NCBI GenBank assembly: GCA_030737875.1
Contig: CM060922.1
Span: forward strand, 305,465,456 to 305,529,455
Direction: 5' to 3'
Source of the DNA: Allium sativum
Taxonomy: Eukaryota; Streptophyta; Magnoliopsida; Asparagales; Amaryllidaceae
DNA: 64,000 bases
Under the pieces are notes generated by a model. The model had not been told where the DNA came from. It did no database searches and saw nothing but the letters and a program-made list of their open reading frames with translations. This document shows positions 1-10,303 of this stretch, one piece after another (position 1 is the first letter of the stretch; every line of letters starts with the position of its first letter). The translations under genes were made by a program, and so were the position numbers.

Positions 1-1375
1 TAGATACTCCATCGATGATAAGGGTTGGTTGAGACGGGATGGAAGGCTATGCATCGCACAAGCAAGGGATTTGGTGAAAACGGTTCTCAAAGAAGCACAC
101 CATTCTAAGCTGACCATACACCCAGGTGGAGACAAGATGTATAAAGACATAAAAAGGGTTTTCTTTTGGAATGGCATGAACAGGGATATAGCTGAGTTCG
201 TCGCTAAGTGCTTGATATGCCAGCAAGTCAAAGAAGAGCAGAAAAAGCCTGGTGGTCTGCTTCATCCTCTAGAGGTCCCACAGTGGAAATGGGATAGCAT
301 TTCAATGGACTTTGTTGATGGGTTGCCTAGGTCAAGAAGGGGCAATACCAGTATTTGGGTAATAGTGGACAGGCTCACTAAAAGCGCTCATTTTATACCT
401 GCTAAGAGTAGAAGGACTGCCTCGTATTTAGGATCCATTTATCTTAAAGAGATCGTTCGACTCCATGGGATACCCTTCAGCATAGTGTGTGATCGAGATC
501 CTATCTTTACGAGCGAGTTTTGGAGGAGTTTGCAAGAGGCTGTAGGCATGTAGCTATGCTTAAGCACTGCCTATCACCCTCAAACCGATAGTCAGACGAA
601 AAGGGTGAACGGAGTACTAGAAGATCTTTTGAGACTGTGCATTCTTGACTTTGGAGGAACATGGGAGGATCATCTTCCTTTGGTGGAATTCGCTTGCAAC
701 AATAGCTACCAAGCCACCATAGGCATGGCATCTTTCGAAGCTTTATATGGAAAACCACACCGATCACCAACTTGTTAGTGGGAGTCTACAGGCAAGCTCC
801 TACTTGGGCTAGACATGATCAGAGAAACTTCAGAAAAGGTGGACTTGATATGAAGACGAATGAAAACTGCCCAAGATAGACAGAAGTCCTACGCAGACAA
901 AAGAAAGTCCGACCTTGAGTTTGAGGTTGGAGATAGGGTGTTCCTTAAAGTATTTCCTTTGAGGAATGTCATTCAGTTTTGGTCCGTAGGAAAGTTGGCA
1001 CCAAGATTTATAGGACCATTTCCTATCATTTAAAGGATTGGGACGATGGCTTACAGAGTAGAGCTACCCGAAAGACTGGTTGGAGTTCATAATGTTTTTC
1101 ATGTTTCTCAACTTCGAAAGTGCTTACATGAGTCTGCGGATGTTGTGGAGCCAAGTATACTAGAGGAAGTAGAAGTGGTACGAGAAGCGACTGTGAGAAG
1201 AGTTCCAACTCATATTTTGGGTACGGAAGTCAAAAATCTACGCAACCATGAAGTCAAGCTTGTTAAAGTTCAGTAGAGTAATGCTGAAGAAGATGCGACT
1301 TGGGAGACTGAGGACAAGATACACTCCGCCTACCCTTTTCTTTTTGAGGGTACATCCTTGATCTCTTTTCCATAA
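1..1375 (+). pseudogene. Element A integrase and chromodomain-like C-terminus (Ty3/gypsy pol 3' end), degraded
   Basis: This is the 3' end of a Ty3/gypsy polyprotein, the part that would insert the cDNA into chromosomal DNA in the nucleus. The reading starts in the integrase N-terminal HHCC zinc domain (HH near 100-120, CLICQQ near 211-230). The DDE core follows: SMDFVDGLP near 300 and [12 protein letters not shown] near 487. The C-terminal domain has GPFPII near 1013 and VFHVSQLRKCLHES near 1095. It ends with a chromodomain-like tail (LRNHEVKLVKVQ, then DATWETEDKI) and a stop at 1373-1375. In-frame stops (551-553, 776-778, 1031-1033, 1274-1276) and a Glu-to-Lys change at the catalytic Glu (codon 599-601) show it is dead. 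The tail fits the Tekay/Del lineage (family knowledge). The rest of A lies left of the window. Confidence 0.93.
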
Positions 1376-1934
1376 ATTTATACATGCTTATATCTTTCTT
1401 TTAAGTATATCTCTGTGGTCCTATTCTTTACCTTAGGTAGAAACCAATGGATGTAAACATGTATTTGAAACATGTTATGATTGATGGTTTTAAGTGGTTG
1501 CTAGTGGTTGCTCGTGGATGCATATACACACACATTAGGTGTTAGATCGGCTCAGTCACTTTCATGTTGCATATGCATATATGTATTTGTATATGGATTG
1601 AAACTTGGAGTGTTATCATATGGACGTTGCATTTGTATGGATTATTGTGCACTCATGTAGAAAGTATGATTAGGAATAATTTCATTCATAATGGACTCAT
1701 GGCACCGACATAATTTGCATTAAGGAGGTCAACTGAATCAGTAGACCGCCTGATTTTGCATTAGATAAGGACATATACACACATTATGCATACAGTCATG
1801 AAAGCATTAGAAATCTTTTTAAGGACAATGGATGTCGGTGTTCGATGGTTGAGTAGATGGACGATTGGATGGTAGGATATACATTCTTCTTGACTTGAAG
1901 ATTTCGGGGACGAAAACCTTCAAGGAGAGGAGAA
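1376..1934 (+). other. Element A 3' UTR and polypurine tract
   Basis: Non-coding stretch between the integrase stop and the 3' LTR. It shares blocks with the same region of B (9290-9841) and C (22601-23154): a GATGCATATACACACAC block, a GATCGGCTCA block and a 29-bp palindrome. It ends with TTTCGGGGACGAAAACC and a purine run (AAGGAGAGGAGAA, 1922-1934) directly before TGTAACACCC. That is the usual polypurine primer site for plus-strand DNA synthesis. Confidence 0.85.
1723..1751 (+). other. Conserved 29-bp palindrome in A 3' UTR
   Basis: Arms AGGAGGTC and GACCGCCT enclose ACTGA-A-TCAGT, so 12 of 14 positions pair around a single central A. The same 29 bases occur without change in B (9628-9656) and C (22993-23021), although the surrounding sequence differs. 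Confidence 0.85.
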
Positions 1935-2208
1935 TGTAACACCCTGTATTTTCTATGTTTATTAATGTAACGAATTAAAGAATACTTATTTCTAAAAGTA
2001 AGAATTAAGGGAAATGGGTTACACCATTGCGTTCGTCTCGGAATTCTTCTTGAGATAGACTCCGAGTTTGCGTGAATCGGACTCCGCATGAAGAAGTTAT
2101 GGAGTTCAGAAGATTTCATGTTTAAAAGAAAATTTAATAATTAAATAAATAAAAGCAGTTCGAATTTAAAATCACGTGAATCAGCTGGGCAGGAAAATTC
2201 CCGCCCAT

Positions 2209-2292
2209 AGGGGTCGACTCCCCCCGGGGGGTCGACATAAGTGTCGACCCCCCAAGAGGGGTGTTGACCCCCCTGTAGGGGTCGACCCCCTC
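2209..2292 (+). promoter_or_regulatory. GTCGACC-rich palindromic cluster upstream of A LTR promoter
   Basis: Five GTCGAC or GTTGACC cores are spaced about 15-35 bp and flanked by C-runs and G-runs. This makes a GC-rich, self-complementary block in an AT-rich LTR, about 140 bp before the TATA box. Equivalent clusters lie at 10184-10220 (B) and 16122-16202 (C). An enhancer or protein-binding role is inference. Confidence 0.5.
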
Positions 2293-2432
2293 GCCCAGAT
2301 CCAAACAGTGACGATTTCTGACTTGTTGCTGAGTCACTAGGGCATATGTGGCGATTTATGGATAGCTCTATCTAGTCTGGATGGTTATGATTGCTCTTAG
2401 GTTGATCTAACGGCCCACATTAATCTAAACTT

Positions 2433-2442
2433 CTATATAAAC
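2433..2442 (+). promoter_or_regulatory. TATA box of element A LTR
   Basis: CTATATAAAC lies about 500 bp into the LTR, as in the B LTR (10294, CTATATAAAG) and the C LTR (16269, CTATAAATA). RNA probably starts about 30 bp downstream. Confidence 0.65.
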
Positions 2443-3489
2443 AACCCCAACCCTCAATCCTAAACCACACAATTTCATTCCAAGGAGTCGTCATGCTGTC
2501 CATGGTCAACCTAGCATAGCCACCATTCTTCTCCAACTAGGAAGCAAACTAGAAAGCAAGTTAGAAGCTACGAATTAAATCTAAATTAGAGAATTGATAG
2601 TCTACATCAAGGGATAGCTTTTCAGTTTCAGATAACAGATCCTTGAAAACAAGATTTTTCTTTTGTTTGTAAGTTCAGTTATTCTTTAGATGTGAACAAT
2701 TAAAAGTCATGATTTGTAATAAAGCGAAACTATAACTGTGCCTAGTTGTAAGATAATGGTGATGCTGATTCATGTCTATTCTTGTGACGATTCTATCATA
2801 TATGCCTATGAGACTATTATGGTTTATTGGACTTATCATGTTGTATGCTAAATTGGTGATGAACCTATCATGTTATATATATAAGTTTGGTGATTCTTTC
2901 ATATTATGTTACATACAAGTTTTTAGGCTAAGTCATATATGCCTATATGTTTAGATCTACATTCTCATATGTTTAGATCTATGTTAATTTGATCCAACTC
3001 AAATGCAAGTTCACATTTACATGCCTAATTGGATTTGTGTAATTCTATGTAAGTCCCAGTTCATATGCTTAAGAATCATGTTAATTGGATCTGAAATGCA
3101 AGTTCATTGTTTTATGCCAAATTTATATTACACATGTTTAGTTAGATCCTTATTATTTTCTGTTGTGGGAATGGTACATGCTCCTTTCTTTTCCCTTTTG
3201 TTTATAAATTAGGCTAAGTTGCGAGCCTAACGTTCTATGTGAATTATGCGAACGCATAATGGGGGTAACGTTGGGAAAAACCTTAAATTTCATATTATTG
3301 GCATAGTTTGGCCCATAATCATATAAATGATTAGTGGCATAAAATGGTATAATTTATATACTTAAAAATTATGAACATGATTTAGAGGGTAAATGGGGCA
3401 TGACTTGAATGGCAATAATTATGGATAATTTACATACAAATATGAAGGGTAAATATGTAAATTAAGTAAAAGACGAATATGCCTAACCC

Positions 3490-3688
3490 GAGGTTAGATT
3501 GAGTTACGGTGTAAGACTGCCCGGAACTGCCTGGCACATCCAGCAATCGTAACAATAGAGATCTAATGTGAGAGGTTAGTGCATTAAGCCCAAAATAACC
3601 CGAGGTTAGATTGAGTTGCGATGTAAGACTGCCCGGAACCGACCGGCACATCCAGCGACCGCAACAATACATATCTAATGTGAGTGGT
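3490..3688 (+). repeat. Pair of hairpin modules in A LTR
   Basis: Two copies of an 85-nt module start 111 bp apart. Each has the core GACTGCCCGGAAC followed by GGCACATCCAGC, which can fold on itself (TGCC with GGCA). Outer arms pair: TTAGAT with ATCTAA, and GTTACG with CGTAAC in copy 1 against GTTGCG with CGCAAC in copy 2. The change between copies keeps the pairing. B and C LTRs carry the same arrangement. Confidence 0.7.
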
Positions 3689-4796
3689 TGGTGCTTTATT
3701 GAATGAATTAAAGCTAAGACATGAATGGTAGGGTTAAGTTAATTAAGACAATACTTAACCAATACAACATGTTAACTAAACTGATGGGTGGGGTTAGGTT
3801 AATTTGAGAACACTTAACCATTTTAACATGTTGATTAGGAAACCCTAGTAACGGGGACCCATTTCAGCAGTAACCACATAGATGTATCATGGTACCCTGA
3901 ACTAGGCAGGGTGTGGCACGATTACTGGGCTAATTATAAGCGGTCAAAACAACGGCGGGTGGTGCGTCAGTGTAGGCTCCGACGGAGTGCGGGCGTGCAC
4001 GTACTCCGGAGTGGAAAAAGCAGGCACTGGGCATCCGTAGTTATACACTGTGCATCTTGAATTGTGTTGGGTTGCCACCATAGGATTTGATATACCCCAT
4101 GGTGGGACTGGCACATGTATCTACAATCAAGCGGGGCCGAATGACACAAGTAGAAAACGTATACGAGTAGGAGACGATCGATAAAAGGGATCATTTATCT
4201 TGAACACATGGTTCTAGTTGAAACACTTGTAAGTGGGTGCAGAGAAATAGTAATGAGTGTGATAGCATATTCAGTTTTATTATCTTATTTCTAGGGTGCT
4301 GTCGTAGGTTCAGTTTATTCATGTCATGATCCTTTTTCCTGTTTCCATGCTGAATAATCACTGGCTTACCAGACTCATGTCTGACCCATTTTTTCATTCG
4401 TCTTCTTTTCTTCCGTTTCCCCAGGTGCGCATGGAGGGAATACTTCAGCTTGGTTCAGACCATTTCCATCTTGAAGAGAGTAGATGTATTACTTGGATTC
4501 TCTTTGCTTGGGTTATGGCTTTGGATACACTCTTATTGGGGATTTATGCTGCCTTATTGTTATTGTATGCTTCTTTATGTTTTAATCAAGGCAGAGATTT
4601 TGTTGTAATGATTTGGAAGTTGGTTTGAGACAGTTGTTGTAATGTTTTGACTGAACCACGTACTTATGAAATAAATTTAGTTTTTCCGCTGTTTATATGT
4701 TTGTCTTGTAAATTATCTGTATCTTTTACCTATAATGCTCCACCGAAGTTAAGGCATTCCCTTTGTGAGTGATCTTAACGAAGTTGGGGTGTTTCA

Positions 4797-7774
4797 ATAC
4801 ATATATGTATGTGCCTTGATTAATGACATAGGAAAAAAGGAGCGTATGGTGCATAATTAAAAGGTGAATTAAAAAGGGGTTTAAAAGTCTAAGATTTGAA
4901 TAGTGAATTGGGCATATAATTAAATATGGGGAAAAAGAGAAATAGTCACCTATAATGACATAGGTAGATTTGGATAAAAATGGATCGGCTAGTAATTACA
5001 ATTTGAAATTGTAATCGCACGTATGACATGAGGTTAGGTTACATTAGTGGTGGAAGTCTGCCCGGACCCGACTGGCATATCCAGCAGCCACTAATGTTGA
5101 ACCTAATGTGAGAGGTCTAAGTGTGTAAATACGAATCGGGCTAAGACACGAGGTTAGACCCAACTGTGGAATAAGACTGCCCGGACCCGATCGGCATATG
5201 CAACATCCATATGTTGTGGGCCTAATGTGGGACATCCAGCCCATTATAACCATAATTGGACATGGTAATGAATTGGACTACTTAACCTAATTTAATTCAT
5301 AAGGATTGTATGATTATGAACTTAAGTTAGGGTTAAGTAAAATTGGAAGGGTGGTGGATGGGTTAAGTAAATTGGAGGGGATGGGTAACATTTACATATA
5401 GACCCATAAACTTAACCCGATAGAGTTATGTAATTAAAGTCACCTAGTGGTATACATAACCGGTAGAAACAATAAAGTTACGTAATTAAAAGACACTTTT
5501 TAGGGTAAGCATAACTTGTAAGGAAATGAGACAACCTATGTAATATGATAAGAGGTTCTTAATTATAAATTAAGTAATCTAGAACTCTGGAATCCTCTGA
5601 TGTAAATAACATGTTTAGGCTTGTCCTAGGGACAAGAGGAAATTATAACATAGGTTATAATAAATGGGTAGAGAAACTTATTAATGGGCCTTAGTTAATA
5701 GAACTAAATTAATAAGTAAACAACGATAAGTTGTGATAACAATGAAAAATGGAATTATGATTAAATGGGAAAGAATGCGGAAAATTTATGAGATAAGTTA
5801 TATTTAATCATAAATAATGGCTGACATGTTAAAAAGGAAACATGAGACGTACTTAATTTCACATTAAGTAAAAACATGTTATTGTGATGATGTAACCAAG
5901 CAGGAGAAACTTGGTAATTTGAATAAGAATTCAATATGAATGGGAGTAACCAAGTTAAATGGAAACCCGAAGAGGTAAGGCAAGCACGTAAAGAATGTTT
6001 AGACATAGGGTCTAACAACATATTAAAGAAAGGCGCTTGGACCAGTCCGTACGTTTGAGGGTGAATAACCCAACGGGGTAGATCATCGAGGTGTTATAAG
6101 ACAAGAGGGGAGTGCACATTCATTTGATTGGCATGACAGCTACAAAGGACTGAAAAGGGAAGCACGCGGCTTCCTGAGGTACGTAAGGTGCTCCTAGTAG
6201 TTCCTCTGTGCGGTGACATATGTCTTAGGCTATACTCGCAGAGGTCGGGTCTACGCGTAACTACTACGTGGGTGGGCCTTGACTGTAGATGTAGCTATGC
6301 AGTTATAATGTTGTTACGTGGTGACACCCAGGTAGTTCGGCGGTTGCCTCACGAGGAGGTAGATGGGTCAGGACCAACAAGGATAGTAGACCATCGGATA
6401 CTCGTCTCCGGCAGCCAGCGGGATGCGCGAAGACTAGAGCTAACCCCAAGATATCATTTCACCTTTCACTATCGAGGTGCGGGGTTGAGGGGAGACACCA
6501 CATGAATGTTTAGATTGGTTGTTATTAGGGTGGTCGTTTAGCTCTTGTAGTTTTTACTAGTTGAGTGAAGGGCCGAGGTGGGGCCATAGCCACCATGAAA
6601 AAACAGACCCTACGATTATCTGTACATAGAGGTTCATAAAGACGGGCCTGTATAGGTATGGATAAGCTCCCGACTGAGTTGCGTGTTTCTTGTTTTTCCC
6701 TGCCACGGAACTCGGCGCACATTAGAGGACATGCGATTGAGGCATCGAGCTACAATTATAGTACATACATAGGATAGTCTAGATACACGCATATCTGCTC
6801 TGGGTGGTATATCATAGACCAGAGGGCATTATCCCGATATGGAATCTGATTCGATCAATGGTGGCAATCCATACGCTTACGTAGCATAGTAATGACAGAT
6901 ATATGCGGAACGTAAAATTATTATATAGAGATCCGTACGTCACTCCGGCGTAGGATGAGGGACTTCGTTCATTACAGTGGAGACCATGCGAGTGGGGTAC
7001 CATGGGATGTATCTCAATATTGAGAGATAGCTGCATATATTGAATTAGGTGAATCCATGGGAAAGTAAATGGGTACGATGCACGTATATGTCTTGAGTGC
7101 GATTAACCCAAGTAACCTAATAATCAAAAAAATGTAATGGAACGGTATTAGTATTGATCATTCTACTTTTGTTATACTAGTATCTGCACGGTGCAGATAA
7201 ATGTATTCAAGATGAACAATATATTTTGTCCAAGCTTATCTTGTTTACTTCACACTTGTCCTTGCTATTGTTATCTTGTTCTTCCTATTTTTATATACCT
7301 GCCATGATACTTTTATTTATTTATATTTAAAAGTAACTGGACTCGCCAGACTTTATGTCCGACCCTTTTTGTTTCCTCTTCTCTCTCTTCCGTTTCCCCA
7401 CCACCGAAGGTTCTCAGAGTGGAAGTGCTTAGAGTTGATTTGAATTCTTTCAGCTTAGCTTGGGTTTTGGACATGGATGTACAGCTTTGACCTATTGTCA
7501 ACTCTCTTATGGCATTGCCTAGGAAATATGGTTTATGCTTTTGTACTCTGATATTTTTGGCAAGACAGATTATTAAACATGTAGCTGGTTATTTCAAACC
7601 TATGATGTAAACTCAGTATTTGGGACCATGATGTTATGATTTAAATAAAGTTTTTAATTCCGCTGCTATTTTACATGTCTGTCTTGTGATATTATGTTCT
7701 TATTTACCTATAACGCTTCATGAAAGTTAATGCATTCCCTTAGTGAGTGACATTAACGAACGTGGGGTGTCACA
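4797..7774 (+). mobile_element. Element B 5' LTR, right part (split by A)
   Basis: This segment matches the last 2.96 kb of the B 3' LTR (about 11190-14147) almost end to end, with several percent divergence. It ends GGGGTGTCACA just before a tRNA-Met primer site. The missing first 1.35 kb of the LTR should lie left of A, outside the window. It contains the paired hairpin modules (5030-5231) and AATAAA at 7644. The exact left junction is uncertain by about 10 bp because the first bases do not align cleanly. Confidence 0.87.
5030..5231 (+). repeat. Pair of hairpin modules in B 5' LTR
   Basis: Copy 1 pairs TTAGGTT with AACCTAA and ACATTAGTGG with CCACTAATGT. Copy 2 pairs CCCAAC with GTTGTGGG plus TGTGGA with TCCATA, imperfectly. 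Both hold the constant TCTGCCCGGACCCGA or ACTGCCCGGACCCGA core. The B 3' LTR has them at 11413-11495 and 11531-11612. Confidence 0.7.
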
Positions 7775-7776
7775 TT

Positions 7777-7788
7777 TGGTATCAGAGC
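7777..7788 (+). other. Element B primer-binding site (initiator tRNA-Met)
   Basis: TGGTATCAGAGC lies 2 bases after the LTR end TGTCACA. It is complementary to the 3' end of plant initiator tRNA-Met and primes minus-strand DNA. Confidence 0.92.
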
Positions 7789-8099
7789 ATACGGTTATAA
7801 GATCAGACAAAGTATTTTGAAAATGGTTTTCAAAAAGTTCTCAAAAACAAAGTATTTTAAAATAAAAAGTCTGTTTTTGAAAAGCATATTTCCCAAAGCA
7901 TAAATATCTCAAGATTCTCCGCTTGATTCCTTTTCCTTTTTGTTCGGGGAACCGTTTCCTCCTGAAAGGGTATCCCTATGTCGGCATGGTTCCGTAGGCA
8001 TGTTAAAACTACGGTACATGTCGAAGGGCAAATAAGTGTCCAACCTCCATCTTTAGCCGCAGTGGTTTCACTGCGTCTTATTTTCTCTCAAGCCTCGTA
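7789..8099 (+). other. Element B leader and gag 5' remnant
   Basis: It aligns with the C leader (18630-18955), including a shared block near TCTCAAGCCTCGTAAGAATT. No open frame and no capsid-like motif is visible; stops occur in all frames. Confidence 0.6.
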
Positions 8100-9290
8100 A
8101 GAATTTTCATGCGATGGAGGCAACTTTCAGGAGACTTGTTAGCATGTTTCACAAGGATGGAAAAAGGGACAATAAGGGAGTTGGGCTTAAAGAGCACAGC
8201 CCAAAGATGAAAAAATGGTGGCTTAAGAAGGGAATATGGATAAAAGAAGAAAAAAGGAAATACTATAGCTTCAGAATAGTGGGTCATCTGAAAAAGGATT
8301 GCAGAAAGAGAAAAAGGCATTTGTTACCACTTAGGTAAGGCAAGACACCTCATTGAGGAGTACCCAAAGGGACAAAGACAAGGCCAGAGGGTAGGAACTT
8401 CTAAGGGGCAAGCAAATATTCGCATAGCTGGTGGACAGGATAGGGGTAGGAAAGTTTCCATCGAAGGTTTGATTTCTATTTCTAATCACCCTATTAGGAT
8501 TCTTTTCCTAACGCTTCACATTCTTTTATATCTAATCCTTTAGTTGAGTCTCTGCATCTACATACTATTATGGTTTTGGATCCCATTATTGCTTCAAACC
8601 CCAGTAGAGGGACGACTCACTTATCGATGATTTGTCGGAGTTTGAGAATCTCTGTGTTAGGCGTCGAATTTGATTGTGACACATATGTTCTTGATTTCAT
8701 ACGATACGGTTTGATTCTAGGATGGATGGGTTAACCATATATCGAGCCATTCTAGATTATGAAAGGAGGGTCGTTAGACTTCTGACTGGCGATGGAAAGA
8801 CTCTCGAGATTTCTTATGACCCCAAAAGGGTCTATCATGCTTAGTCTTCTAGAACCTCTTGATATAGCTATCGATTATTTGCGACATGTGACTCCTAAAA
8901 TAAAAGAGGTAACTTGATAAGCAAGTAGGGGAGCTACTTGAGAAGATGTTTGATAGGTGAATTATAATGGGATGGGAAACCTATTGAAGATAGTCCTTGA
9001 GGAAGCCCATCATTCTAAGTTGATTATTCATCCAAGAGACGATAAAAAGTATAGAGTTCTAGATAAATGAGCCAAACTTGCGAGATGAAGTGAAAGTAAA
9101 GACGGAAGCAATGATATGACGAGTTCCGACTTGCATACTTGGATCAGAGGTTAAGAAGTCATGCAACAAAGAAGTGAAGCTAGTAAGAGTGCAATAGGGA
9201 AAGGGCTGCGAGAACGCTACTTGGGAGGCTGAAGACAAGATTCACGCTTCATATCCTTTCCTTTTCGAGAATATGTTCTTAACTTCTTTT
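8100..9290 (+). pseudogene. Element B collapsed gag-pol remnant
   Basis: Pieces of a Tekay-like polyprotein are joined by large deletions, judged by alignment to C. A gag knuckle remnant (8270-8330, GHLKKDCRKRK, first Cys pair lost) is followed by a protease (8450-8880) whose catalytic Asp-Ser-Gly is gone. A short RT start (about 8910-8960, GELLEKMF) jumps to the integrase zinc-domain region (about 8978-9055). That jumps to the chromodomain tail (about 9060-9290, ending near SYPFLFENM). RT palm, RNase H and the integrase core are missing. There are many stops, so it makes no working protein. Confidence 0.85.
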
Positions 9291-9841
9291 CCAAGCTTCG
9301 AATTAATACTTGTATCTATTGTTTGAATATCTCCTATCGATCGAGTCTTTAGGTAGAAAACTAATGAATGTAAACATGTGTTTGAGACATGTTATGTTTG
9401 ATGGATGCCAGTGGTATCTTGTTGATGCATATACACACACAATAGGCACAAGATCGGCTCAATCACTTACATATTGCATATTAATGTGTGTACATTTTAA
9501 ACTTTTATAGATTATTGTTACATTGATGTTACATGTGGATGGATGATTGTACACACATATAGAACTTACATGGATTAGGATGATTTGCATACATTTTGGT
9601 TGCATGACACAAACATACATTGCGTTAAGGAGGTCAACTGAATCAGTAGACCGCCTGATCTTTCGCATTAGTTTACAGACATATACACACACTATTGCAT
9701 ATGTTCATAAAAGCATTAAAAATTCCATAAGGACAATGGATTCTTGTGATTGCTAGATGGATGTATGACTGTTGGATGTTGGGATATACGTTCTTCTTAA
9801 TTTAGAGATTTCGGGGACGAAATCCTTTCAGTAAGGGAGAA
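9291..9841 (+). other. Element B 3' UTR and polypurine tract
   Basis: Same layout as in A: the GCATATACACACAC block, a GATCGGCTCAATCAC block, the palindrome at 9628-9656, then TTTCGGGGACGAAATCC and the purine run AGTAAGGGAGAA (9830-9841) directly before the LTR. Confidence 0.85.
9628..9656 (+). other. Conserved 29-bp palindrome in B 3' UTR
   Basis: Identical to 1723-1751 and 22993-23021: arms AGGAGGTC and GACCGCCT around ACTGA-A-TCAGT. Confidence 0.85.
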
Positions 9842-10183
9842 TGTAACATCCCGGAATTTTAACGATACTAAAGATGATGTACTAAAGAATAATTAATGTG
9901 GAATACACTATTAACGATGAGTTAAGGAAAACTTAATTAAATATTCAAAATTAGGTAAAACGAACTATGCCATTGCGTCCGTCTCGAAATTCTGGTCAAG
10001 ATAGACACCTGGTTTGCGTATAATGGACATCGTATGAAGAAGTTATTAAGGTTTAAGTTTGTATACACACACGAAGAATATATATATATATATATAATAG
10101 GTTCAAAAATTCAAAAATGGGTCCAAAAATTCAAAATTTGGTTCAAAATTCAAAATCTGGGAAGGCGGCAGATTTCCCGCCCA

Positions 10184-10220
10184 GGTGGGTCTACCCACTC
10201 AAAGGGGGGTCGACCCACCC
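10184..10220 (+). promoter_or_regulatory. GTCGACC-type palindrome upstream of B LTR promoter
   Basis: GTGGGTCTACCCACT and GGGGGGTCGACCCACCC are two back-to-back palindromes 75-110 bp before the TATA box at 10294. They correspond in position to the A and C clusters. Confidence 0.45.
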
Positions 10221-10293
10221 GTGAACAAATTTGGGCGAAATACTTCTTTTTGTATCTGGACACCTTTCTGTGCAAGATTCATTGATCCTAAGG

Positions 10294-10303
10294 CTATATA
10301 AAG
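10294..10303 (+). promoter_or_regulatory. TATA box of element B LTR
   Basis: CTATATAAAG lies in the same relative place as the A and C TATA boxes, followed by a leader-like stretch. The 5' LTR copy of this region is outside the window. Confidence 0.65.

Larger units (their letters stand above)
1935..4796 (+). mobile_element. Element A 3' LTR (Ty3/gypsy, Tekay-like)
   Basis: This 2.86-kb LTR starts TGTAACACCC right after the polypurine tract and ends near GGGGTGTTTCA. The end is aligned by its terminal block (AATGCTCCACCGAAGTTAAGG, then GTGAGTGA) to the B and C LTR ends. It holds a GTCGACC-rich cluster (2209-2292), a TATA box (2433-2442), a donor-like GTAAGT (2669), two hairpin modules (3490-3575, 3601-3688), a pyrimidine tract ending in CAG (4425) and an AATAAA signal (4670). 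Short ORFs inside it look like chance. Beyond 4796 the sequence switches to the interior of the B LTR, so A is nested in B. Confidence 0.88.

Noticed and set aside
3490..3688. Hairpin modules as tRNA genes or a CRISPR array
   Set aside because: Length is tRNA-like but there are no A and B box or cloverleaf arms, only two copies, and the context is a plant LTR.
4792..4801. Target-site duplication for element A
   Set aside because: The left end of A is outside the window, so ATAC or AATAC cannot be confirmed.
6188..6505. 105-aa + strand ORF in the B 5' LTR
   Set aside because: It lies inside LTR sequence, the copy in the other LTR is broken into different short ORFs, and no motif is visible.
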